Source: Sulfitobacter mediterraneus (GTDB lineage: Bacteria > Pseudomonadota > Alphaproteobacteria > Rhodobacterales > Rhodobacteraceae). Taken from it: DNA of 64,000 bases. Shown piece after piece: positions 25,469 to 32,982 of this stretch. Location: assembly GCF_003054325.1 (NCBI RefSeq), contig NZ_QBKU01000014.1, positions 29,203-93,202 on the forward strand, read 5' to 3'. The translations under genes and the position numbers were made by a program. The notes below the pieces were generated by a model, which made no database searches, was not told where the DNA came from, and saw only the letters and a program-made list of their open reading frames with translations. Every line of letters begins with the position of its first letter. Position 1 is the first letter of the stretch.

Positions 25469-26770
25469 TTATCGTTTCAGCCTTGTGGTTTCGTCCATCA
25501 GTTCGTCAACGGTTGTGATCACTTTGGCGTTGGTGGAAAACGCCCGTTGCGCTTTGATCAGGTCGGTCATTTCTTCAGCAATATCAACGTTGGACGCCTC
25601 AAGTGCGTTGGAGTTGATGCCGCCCACAACGGAAGTGTTTGCAATCAGGGCCGAGAAGGATCCGGTCTCACCAGACAACTTGTAGGCATTGCCCTTCACC
25701 TCGGTCAGGCCGTTGGGGTTATCGACGGATACCACCGGAATTTGATAGAGGGCGCGGCGCATACCATTGTCGAAAATGCCGAACAATGTGCCTTCGTCGT
25801 TGACCTCAGTGCGGAGCAATTCGCCCACGCTTGAGCCGTCGCGGTCAAATGACAGGCTGAAATCACCGGCAAATTGTGTAATCCCGTCAAAAGAGCCCGG
25901 CTCGCCCAAGGACACTTCGATTACCTGCGGCGTGGTGCCATTGTTCAATGTGATCGTTGCGGTGCCAGTGACCGCATCAAAGGTAAATGCAGCGGGCGCA
26001 ACAGCGGCAGAGGTGACCCCAGAATAGCTAAGTGGGGCACCGGCCTGCGGACCGGAATCGTTGAATTCGATTGTCACCGTGCCAAGCGGGTCACCGTTTT
26101 GGTCGTTGACGGACAGATCCCAAATGTTGGACGTCGCGGTTGGCTGCCAGGAGAAGCTGATCCGCTGGCTTTCGCCCAAGCTGGTGAAGAGCTCGGAAGA
26201 GGTGGTGAAAGGCGCGCCGGGTGTGGCAAGACCAGTGTCTTGCGAGGGCAAGTTGCCAAATGTAGAGATCGTCGAGGTCACACCAGCGGAGATGCTGATG
26301 TTGCCAACATTCACGGTTTCCATCTGCACAAATGAACTGCGGTCCACGGCGCCGACGGTGCCATCCAGATCATAGGGGAAACCAGCAAGGTAATAGCCGG
26401 CCGCGTTTTTCAGATCACCGTTTTCATCCGGCAGGAACGATCCCGCGCGGGTCAGCATATAATTGGTCAGAACTGTCTCGTTCGGATTTTGCGAGACCGC
26501 AAAGAAGCCCGCGCCGCCAATCGCCATATCCGTAGAGGACGTGGTCGAGATCAGGCCACCCGAACGTGAAATATCAATCTCTTGCTGCGCACCAACCGAC
26601 AAAACACCGGTTCCGCTGCCGCCGGATGCCGTAGTCGTCACCATATGAACAAAGCCCCGGCGATAGCCGACAGTGTTCGAGTTCGCGATGTTTTCTGAGA
26701 TGCTGCCAACGGCGGTCGAGTTTGCCTTCAGACCGCTGACGCCCGTCTGGAGCGCGCTAGAAATACTCAT
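25469..26770 (-). CDS. flgE: Flagellar hook protein FlgE
   Basis: A 433-residue FlgE, the hook subunit. N-terminal ALQTGVSGLKANSTAVGSISENIANSNTVGYRRG, and C-terminal LEASNVDIAEEMTDLIKAQRAFSTNAKVITTVDELMDE. The centre contains the hook-specific domains. It is the first gene of flgE-flgK-flgL; a near-perfect CtrA-type box lies 60 bases before it. Confidence 0.96.
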   Translation of the reverse strand: MSISSALQTGVSGLKANSTAVGSISENIANSNTVGYRRGFVHMVTTTASGGSGTGVLSVGAQQEIDISRSGGLISTTSSTDMAIGGAGFFAVSQNPNETVLTNYMLTRAGSFLPDENGDLKNAAGYYLAGFPYDLDGTVGAVDRSSFVQMETVNVGNISISAGVTSTISTFGNLPSQDTGLATPGAPFTTSSELFTSLGESQRISFSWQPTATSNIWDLSVNDQNGDPLGTVTIEFNDSGPQAGAPLSYSGVTSAAVAPAAFTFDAVTGTATITLNNGTTPQVIEVSLGEPGSFDGITQFAGDFSLSFDRDGSSVGELLRTEVNDEGTLFGIFDNGMRRALYQIPVVSVDNPNGLTEVKGNAYKLSGETGSFSALIANTSVVGGINSNALEASNVDIAEEMTDLIKAQRAFSTNAKVITTVDELMDETTRLKR

Positions 26771-26829
26771 GGGATCACCTTTTTATCTTTTTATGTTCTT
26801 GCCTCACGTTAAGACTTACACGGTCAAGT

Positions 26830-26844
26830 TTTAAGGAAAGTTAA
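26830..26844. promoter_or_regulatory. CtrA-type box (one mismatch) upstream of flgE
   Basis: TTTA-N7-TTAA (TTTAAGGAAAGTTAA), seven of eight consensus bases, about 60 bases before the flgE ATG on the minus strand. Confidence 0.45.
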
Positions 26845-26901
26845 AGAATTGAAATTTCTTTTTGCTTTTAAACTTGTTGCGCCATGAAGCTGACCCAGTT
26901 T

Positions 26902-28704
26902 TCAAGGTGAAATGCCGGAATCCTTGATGCTCTCAAAAGCATTTTTCAGGGTGTCCAAGCGCTGCTGCGCGGTGTCGGCCCGCAGTGGCATCAATTGCGG
27001 TGCTTCTGCATCAATGCTTTTAGCCAACTTAATCAATGGCTTAGATTCCGTCAGACTGGGAAAAGCCCGGAGCACCTTGTCGATAGCCATTGTTTGATCC
27101 GTGCGATTGGCCGCAATCAAAAGATGCGTGGCATCATTAACCGAGAATTCCTTGGGAAACCGTTCCCATAGTTGCTGAAAAACATCGATGGACGAGGCCC
27201 ATTTGCCCTCTTCGGACAGAACCAGACCAAGATTTCGCAAGTATTCGGCAGAAGGTTTCGGCATGGACGTCTCTAAAAACGCGGGTTTGTCGCCCATTTC
27301 GGCCAACACTCTGGCCCGCAGGCTGGCCAGATCCTGAGTTTCGGTTGTCCCAACAGGTGGGCTGATCAAATCCAGGGTGACCCGCGCCTCGGCGGTTAAC
27401 CCTGCGTGCAATTGCGACTTGGCCAGTTTCATCTGCAACCGGAACACATCCCGCGCTTTTCTTGCCTCACTGAGGGACACATTTGAATCCTTCAACAGAT
27501 CCATGGCCCGGCGGTATTCTCGTGCTGCAAGGTCTGTCGCGCCCAAGGTCATCAGGAAATCCCCCAAATCTTCGGTGTGACCGGGGAATTGATTGAGCGT
27601 CCTGAAAAACGGCAGGAACTGGAGGTGCACATCGATCCATGGGCCAAGCGGCAAGGCCCCGTCTGCGCCCTTTTGGTAGAATGCCTCTAACAGATCTGCG
27701 GCCTCTTGCTTTGCAGTTTCGGCCTCCTGAACATGTGAAAACCGCATGATCAACTTGCCGCGGGCCAACAATCCTTGCACATCGTCGCCAAGGCCATCAT
27801 GAATCCGCGCCAGACGTTTGAGAAGCTCAAGCTCATAGCGGTTGCCGCGCCAGGATTCCGCGCCTTCGGTCAAGGTACTTTTGGCCGCGAGCAGGGCACC
27901 GGGACTGCCATTTTTCAACGACATATCCGCAACCGCCAGCCGCGCACGGGCGGCATATTGATCCCAACCCTTTGCCGCTTCGAAATAGGCATCCAGCGCA
28001 CCGGGTTCATCGCCGACAACCTCTGCCGCACGGCCACGCAGGAAATACCCAACCGGCGCGTTGTTCAGATCTGGCAGTTCGGTCAGCAATCCAAGCGCCG
28101 CCTTGGCGTGATCCATGTTGCGGGTTTCGATCGCCGCTTCGGTGAACACCGGCAGCATCGCACGCAGCACTGCGCGGGATTGGTAGGTCAGCCCGGAAAA
28201 GCTGGGCTTGATATTGGCGCCAAGCATTTGCACATCGGCAGAGGCAATTGCCTGAAGGCTGGCCCAGAACGGGCTGTCGGGGCGGCCTTCTGCCATCAGC
28301 GGCGAGGCGTCGAACCCGTCAACCTGCGTGCCCTCAAGCAATTGCGCCGCGTGGGTCAGGGCAGCGTAGCGAACTTTCTGCGGTTCCGTTTCCGGCGTGA
28401 CCCCTTCTAATGTGGAACTGGCCTCGTAGATCAACATATGGCTCAAGTATAGCTCGGCGGCATTGAGCAGGACGTCCTGCTTTTCCATGCCATGCGCCGC
28501 GCTAAGCGCCTCTACCGTTGCCTTGAGATCATCATGCAGGGTTGCGGTCTGCCAATAAGCCAGATCCATTTCCATCTGCCAGCCCTCATGGCGGATCGCG
28601 GGCGGTTTCGGCTCTGGTTCTGCCATGTCCACAGAAGCTGCAAACCCCTGTACGCCAAAGGCGACAAGAACTGTTAGGACAAAGATGTTCTTGATCCGTG
28701 GCAT
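26902..28704 (-). CDS. Periplasmic helical-repeat motility protein (MotK/MotC-like candidate)
   Basis: A 600-residue exported protein. Signal peptide RIKNIFVLTVLVAFGVQGFAASV, then an almost wholly alpha-helical body resembling TPR/alpha-solenoid repeats (GYFLRGRAAEVVGDEPGALDAYFEAAKGWDQYAARARLAVADM, LGLVLSEEGKWASSIDVFQQLWERFP). I prefer the ATG at 28704 over a TTG at 28713; neither has a good ribosome site. It lies between flgE and flgF. Because a MotE-like gene is also present, it is a candidate for the periplasmic stator partner called MotC in Sinorhizobium or MotK in Cereibacter. This is inference from architecture and context, not from a recognised motif. Confidence 0.6.
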   Translation of the reverse strand: MPRIKNIFVLTVLVAFGVQGFAASVDMAEPEPKPPAIRHEGWQMEMDLAYWQTATLHDDLKATVEALSAAHGMEKQDVLLNAAELYLSHMLIYEASSTLEGVTPETEPQKVRYAALTHAAQLLEGTQVDGFDASPLMAEGRPDSPFWASLQAIASADVQMLGANIKPSFSGLTYQSRAVLRAMLPVFTEAAIETRNMDHAKAALGLLTELPDLNNAPVGYFLRGRAAEVVGDEPGALDAYFEAAKGWDQYAARARLAVADMSLKNGSPGALLAAKSTLTEGAESWRGNRYELELLKRLARIHDGLGDDVQGLLARGKLIMRFSHVQEAETAKQEAADLLEAFYQKGADGALPLGPWIDVHLQFLPFFRTLNQFPGHTEDLGDFLMTLGATDLAAREYRRAMDLLKDSNVSLSEARKARDVFRLQMKLAKSQLHAGLTAEARVTLDLISPPVGTTETQDLASLRARVLAEMGDKPAFLETSMPKPSAEYLRNLGLVLSEEGKWASSIDVFQQLWERFPKEFSVNDATHLLIAANRTDQTMAIDKVLRAFPSLTESKPLIKLAKSIDAEAPQLMPLRADTAQQRLDTLKNAFESIKDSGISP

Positions 28705-28714
28705 TGTCGGCAAT

Positions 28715-28752
28715 TATTCTTGAGTTAAAGAATAGAACTTGTCTTATTCTTG
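28715..28752. promoter_or_regulatory. Cluster of TATTCTTG/AAAGAATA half-sites before flgF
   Basis: TATTCTTG at 28715-28722 and 28745-28752 (direct repeats 30 bases apart) and the inverse AAAGAATA at 28727-28734 between them. They lie in the 127-base divergent gap between the 600-residue protein gene and flgF, where no full CtrA-type box is seen. Confidence 0.4.
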
Positions 28753-28831
28753 TAGATGTGAAATTTTGTTTTTGCAACAGACTGCCATGCCAATGATAAC
28801 CTCGGCGTTCGCTCCGCCGTAGGAGGCCCAA

Positions 28832-29566
28832 ATGAGTAACATCAGCAATGTTTCGCTGTCGCAGGCCACTGCGCTAGAGCGGAGCTTGAACGTCACCGCC
28901 CATAATCTCGCCAACGCGAACACAGCTGGCTACAAAACCATTGTGCCGCTGTATGAATCCGTCGGCCATGAGGTCAGCGGCGAAGAGGTGAGCTTTGTTC
29001 TGGACCGGGGCACCTATCTGGACCTGAAAGACGGAGCCCTGGTGCCAACGGGCAACCCTCTGGATATCGCATTGACTGGTGAAGGCTGGCTTTCGTTCCA
29101 GCTGGAGAATGGCGAAACCGGATACAGCCGCCATGGCCGTTTGGTCGTGGATGTGGACGGGCAACTCAAAACATCTGCGGGCAGGCCGCTTTTGGATGCA
29201 GGGGGCGGACCCGTGGTTTTGCCCGATGACGTTGGGCAAAACGTCAGCATCACAAATGGCGGCACCATCACCGATCCTGAGGGCGCGATCCTCGGCACAA
29301 TCGGTGTTCTCACAATCGAGCAGGGGGCGCGCATGCTGCCTCTGGGCGGGGGCATGTATCAACTCCCTGAAGATGCCGCCGCCCCACAACAATCTACAAA
29401 CGCGCAGATCAAACAGGGATTTGTCGAAGGCAGCAATGTCGAGGCGGTTCTGGAAATGACCCGTTTGATCGACATTCAGCGGGCGTACGAAAACTCGGTT
29501 AAATTGATGAACGAAGACGACAACCTGACCAAGACTTCCATTCAGAGACTAGGACGCACGGGTTAA
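28832..29566 (+). CDS. flgF: Flagellar rod protein FlgF
   Basis: A 244-residue proximal rod protein. N-terminal LSQATALERSLNVTAHNLANANTAGYKTI and C-terminal VEAVLEMTRLIDIQRAYENSVKLMNEDD. The ATG has GGAGG seven bases upstream. It leads flgF-flgG-flgA-flgH-fliL-like on the plus strand. Confidence 0.95.
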   Translation: MSNISNVSLSQATALERSLNVTAHNLANANTAGYKTIVPLYESVGHEVSGEEVSFVLDRGTYLDLKDGALVPTGNPLDIALTGEGWLSFQLENGETGYSRHGRLVVDVDGQLKTSAGRPLLDAGGGPVVLPDDVGQNVSITNGGTITDPEGAILGTIGVLTIEQGARMLPLGGGMYQLPEDAAAPQQSTNAQIKQGFVEGSNVEAVLEMTRLIDIQRAYENSVKLMNEDDNLTKTSIQRLGRTG

Positions 29567-29586
29567 CCGGCGCAAAGGAGCAGACC

Positions 29587-30372
29587 ATGAAAGCACTTGG
29601 CATCGCCGCAACCGGCATGTTGGCCCAGCAGACCAACGTGGACGTGATCGCGAACAACATCGCCAACGCCAATACCACCGGCTTCAAAAGCGGGCGGGCG
29701 GCCTTTCAGGATCTGATTTATCAGTCTATGCACAACGCCGGGGCGCTGACGTCTGAAGAAGGCACCGCCCGGCCCGTCGGCACCGATGTGGGCCTTGGCG
29801 TGCAGGCCGCAGGTGTGATCCGGCATAACACCCAAGGGGGTTTGATCCAGACCGAAAATCAGCTTGATATCGCGATTGAAGGGCGTGGGTATTTTGTGGT
29901 GAACCGCCCGGACGGATCGCTGGCCTATACACGGGACGGCAATTTTCAGCTCAGTGCCGAAGGCCAGTTGGTGACATTGAACGGGTACGAAGTTGAGCCG
30001 GCCATCGTTGTGCCAGAGCTGACCAAAAGCGTGGAGATCAACCAAGAAGGCGTTGTAATGGCCTTTGTTGAGAATGATCCGGTGCCAGTAGAATTGGGCC
30101 AGATCACATTCTCGACCTTCCTCAACGATGCCGGTCTGAAGCCTGTGGGCGACAACCTTCTTGAAGCGACGACCGCTTCTGGCGAGGCCGTCGAAGCCAC
30201 CCCAGGATCGCCCGGCATCGGCATCACCCGGCAAGGTTATCTGGAAAATTCGAACGTCAATATTGTGCAACAAATCACCGATCTGATCTCGGCCCAGCGA
30301 GCCTATGAGATGAACTCCAAAGCCATCGAAACCGCCGATCAGATCATGCAGACCACAAACCAGATCAAATAA
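29587..30372 (+). CDS. flgG: Flagellar distal rod protein FlgG
   Basis: A 261-residue FlgG, close to the usual length of 260. N-terminal ALGIAATGMLAQQTNVDVIANNIANANTTGFK; C-terminal NVNIVQQITDLISAQRAYEMNSKAIETADQIMQTTNQI. It follows flgF by 20 bases with AAAGGAG before its ATG. Confidence 0.97.
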   Translation: MKALGIAATGMLAQQTNVDVIANNIANANTTGFKSGRAAFQDLIYQSMHNAGALTSEEGTARPVGTDVGLGVQAAGVIRHNTQGGLIQTENQLDIAIEGRGYFVVNRPDGSLAYTRDGNFQLSAEGQLVTLNGYEVEPAIVVPELTKSVEINQEGVVMAFVENDPVPVELGQITFSTFLNDAGLKPVGDNLLEATTASGEAVEATPGSPGIGITRQGYLENSNVNIVQQITDLISAQRAYEMNSKAIETADQIMQTTNQIK

Positions 30373-30385
30373 CAGGACCAGTTAG

Positions 30386-31075
30386 ATGCCCCGCCTTTCC
30401 ATGTTGAAAACACTGACGATACAGGCCTTTGCGGCCTGTGTTTTGCTGTGGGCGACGCAGGTACAGGCATTGACCCTTCCGGTTACGGAACTGGTCGAAG
30501 AACGCGCCGCCGCCGAAATGGGCCGCGCTATTCCGGCCAATGGGCGCATTGATGTGCGGCTGGCCAAGGGTGTGATCCACGAAGGTGAGTTCATCCAAGA
30601 GTTTTGGATGGATCAACAGACCGGCCAGTTTATCGCAAATGTTGTTACCGAACATGGCGAAACCCAACGGGTGTGGGGTGTTGCGGTCATGACCGTCGAA
30701 GTGCCGGTGCCGTCACGGCGGATCATGCCGGATGAAATTGTCGGGCCAGAAGACCTGACGCTGGTCGAACTGCCGTTGCAGCGGGTCGGCAGCTTTGCCC
30801 TGTTTGACGCGAATGAACTGGTGGGCAAACAAGTGCGCCGGATGTTGGTTGCCGGGCGTCCTGTGCCGCGCCATTCGGTCATTCCGCCAATCATCATTAC
30901 CCGCGGTGAAAAGGTTAAGATCCTTTTGAACTACGGCGGCTTGCAATTGTCGGCGCGTGGGCGGGCGATGTCTGATGCCCATGCGGGACAAGAACTGCGG
31001 GTTGTTAATCTTTCCAGTAACAAAGCCATTTCCGCCATCGCCGCGGCCGACGGGATCGTAAAGGTCGAAAAATGA
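30386..31075 (+). CDS. flgA: P-ring assembly chaperone FlgA
   Basis: A 229-residue FlgA with a signal peptide (LSMLKTLTIQAFAACVLLWATQVQA) and a C-terminal SAF domain (PSRRIMPDEIVGPEDLTLVEL, VGKQVRRMLVAGRPVPRHSVIPP, QELRVVNLSSNKAISAIAAADGIVKV). FlgA assists FlgI polymerisation in the periplasm. The ATG at 30386 has AGGA upstream; an in-frame ATG at 30401 is also possible. Its stop overlaps the flgH start (ATGA). Confidence 0.94.
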   Translation: MPRLSMLKTLTIQAFAACVLLWATQVQALTLPVTELVEERAAAEMGRAIPANGRIDVRLAKGVIHEGEFIQEFWMDQQTGQFIANVVTEHGETQRVWGVAVMTVEVPVPSRRIMPDEIVGPEDLTLVELPLQRVGSFALFDANELVGKQVRRMLVAGRPVPRHSVIPPIIITRGEKVKILLNYGGLQLSARGRAMSDAHAGQELRVVNLSSNKAISAIAAADGIVKVEK

Positions 31076-31818
31076 ATATCACTTCCTCTCTGTTGACCTC
31101 TATGCGCAACGTTCTTGTGCTTGGCCTCGCCCTTGCGGCGCTGGCGGCCTGTTCGGAAATCTCTGAAAACCGCAATCCGACGGTTGGAAACCTAGTGCTT
31201 GATCCCGATAACATGGCCGAGGTCAACCGGATCAGCGTGCCAATGCCGCCCATGACACCAAAGCCCGCACCGCAACGCGCCGAGGCAACCAGCCTTTGGG
31301 CCAGCGATTCCACCAGCTTTTTCCGGGACCGCCGCGCCAAGGAAGTCGGCGATCTGGTCACGGTTCTGATCGACATCAACGACCGCGCCCAACTGCAAAA
31401 CGCGACGGGCCGCAGCCGAGAGGCTAAGCAGGAAAAACTTGATCCGGATATCCTCGATTTTGATACAGCAACCCAAAGCGGCAAGGTTGTCGAATTGGAA
31501 AGCAGTTCGGAATCAAGCGGGCAGGGGTCCATTCGCCGCAATGAAAACATCCGGCTGCGGGTGGCCGCCTTGATCATTCAAATCCTGCCAAACGGCAATT
31601 TTGTGATCGCCGGGCGCCAAGAGGTCAAGGTTAACTCCGAACTGCGCGAACTGCGTATCGCTGGCATCATCCGGCAGGCGGATATCAATGTGAGCAACAC
31701 AATCGACTATGACAAGATCGCCGAGGCCCGCATTTCATATGGCGGACGCGGACAGATCTCAGCGGTGCAAAACGCCCGTTATGGCCACGATGTTCTCGAA
31801 GTTATCCTTCCTTATTGA
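31072..31818 (+). CDS. flgH: Flagellar L-ring lipoprotein FlgH
   Basis: A 248-residue outer-membrane L-ring lipoprotein. Lipobox LAAC with the lipidated Cys at residue 27. Typical motifs: SLWASDSTSFFRDRRAKEVGDLVTVLIDINDRA and the C-terminal ISYGGRGQISAVQNARYGHDVLEVILPY. It overlaps flgA by four bases and precedes a FliL-like gene by 12. Confidence 0.97.
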   Translation: MNITSSLLTSMRNVLVLGLALAALAACSEISENRNPTVGNLVLDPDNMAEVNRISVPMPPMTPKPAPQRAEATSLWASDSTSFFRDRRAKEVGDLVTVLIDINDRAQLQNATGRSREAKQEKLDPDILDFDTATQSGKVVELESSSESSGQGSIRRNENIRLRVAALIIQILPNGNFVIAGRQEVKVNSELRELRIAGIIRQADINVSNTIDYDKIAEARISYGGRGQISAVQNARYGHDVLEVILPY

Positions 31819-31830
31819 TCGGAGGGCCTC

Positions 31831-32295
31831 ATGATCAAATTTCTGATCTTGGGCGTTGCTGTCGCAGGGGCCGGGGCCGCGGGATATTTTGGTGAACAGT
31901 TCTTCCGCCCCACAGCCGCGCCAGAAGGGGAACACGCCGCCGTCGCCAAAAAGCCGGAACTGCTGTTTGAATTGCCCTTGGGCAAGTTCACCATGCAGAT
32001 CATCCGCGACAATCAAATCTTGCATCTGCTCTTTGATGTGGACGTATTTATCCTTGGGTCTGCTGAGTTTCAGAAGATCAATGGCGCTGTGGGGCAGGCA
32101 CGCCTGCGCGATGCCACAGTGACAGCGATTGCCGAACTGGCAGAAACAGAACTGGCATTGGCCGAAACCGTGATGAACGAAGAGGGCAGAACCGCCTTGG
32201 CCGCCCAGATCGTGCGCAAGTTATACGTGGATTTCCCGATCATTCGCACGGCGCGGATCAACAGTTTTGTCGCCAACACCACCGCACGCGAATAA
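31831..32295 (+). CDS. Second FliL-like protein
   Basis: A 154-residue protein with an N-terminal membrane helix (MIKFLILGVAVAGAGAAGYFG), a short linker, and a domain (about 45-154) that recalls the periplasmic FliL fold: LLFELPLGKFTMQIIRDNQILHLLFDVDVFI, then LRDATVTAIAELAETELALA and IVRKLYVDFPIIRTARINSFV. In rhizobia a fliL gene follows flgH, which supports the assignment. It differs from the 228-residue FliL at 8635 in length and lacks the acidic linker. A strong ribosome site (GGAGG) precedes the ATG. It converges on flgD with two bases between stops. Confidence 0.65.
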   Translation: MIKFLILGVAVAGAGAAGYFGEQFFRPTAAPEGEHAAVAKKPELLFELPLGKFTMQIIRDNQILHLLFDVDVFILGSAEFQKINGAVGQARLRDATVTAIAELAETELALAETVMNEEGRTALAAQIVRKLYVDFPIIRTARINSFVANTTARE

Positions 32296-32297
32296 TC

Positions 32298-32969
32298 CTA
32301 GCTGGCAGATTTGACCGTCACGGATGAGGCCTCCTCGCCGCCATCCAGACCAAAGATAATCTCGCCTTCGTGAAAGCGCACTTCTTCGACCACGGCATCG
32401 CGGGTTAGCTCGACTGCAACACCCTCACCATTGGCGTCTTTCGCCGTGACCTGAACAACATAGCGCCCGGCAAGCATTGTATCGCCCTGATCATCTTTAC
32501 CATCCCAACCCAGCGGAATTTCCACGCCCGGCTGACCGGAATACCCGGACAAGGTGCGGACCAAACGCCCCTGCGGATCAATGATCCGGGCGGTGATATC
32601 GGTTGCCCCGGCGCCCAATTCAAAAGAAGTATCCGTCGTACCGTTTTCCAAAATCGCAAGGTTCGATTGCACCGTCACCGAGCGGCCCAAAAGATCCGTA
32701 CCGCCGAGATTGAGCAGGCCAGAAATCTGGTTGGTCAGCGTCTCCAATTGCGAGTTTTGTTGCACGGCCTGTTCGACCTGGCTGAGCTGCGCCAACTGGG
32801 CAATAAACTGTGTGCTGTCTACCGGTTCAAGCGGGTCCTGAAATTGAACCTGCGCTGTCAAAAGCGAAAGAAACTGGGTGTAATCATCGCCAAGCTGAGA
32901 CAATGAATTGGCGCTGTCGCTTTGATTGCCATTCGCTAGACTGGTCAAAAGGTCCGGGCTGGTCAGCAT
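32298..32969 (-). CDS. flgD: Hook capping protein FlgD
   Basis: A 223-residue FlgD. N-terminal signature QLGDDYTQFLSLLTAQVQFQDPLEPVDSTQFIAQLAQLSQVEQAVQQNSQ, and a C-terminal FlgD Ig-like part (VRTLSGYSGQPGVEIPLGWDGKDDQGDTMLAGRY). FlgD caps the growing hook. It follows fliK by 13 bases. Confidence 0.96.
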   Translation of the reverse strand: MLTSPDLLTSLANGNQSDSANSLSQLGDDYTQFLSLLTAQVQFQDPLEPVDSTQFIAQLAQLSQVEQAVQQNSQLETLTNQISGLLNLGGTDLLGRSVTVQSNLAILENGTTDTSFELGAGATDITARIIDPQGRLVRTLSGYSGQPGVEIPLGWDGKDDQGDTMLAGRYVVQVTAKDANGEGVAVELTRDAVVEEVRFHEGEIIFGLDGGEEASSVTVKSAS

Positions 32970-32982
32970 GTTACGTTCCTTT

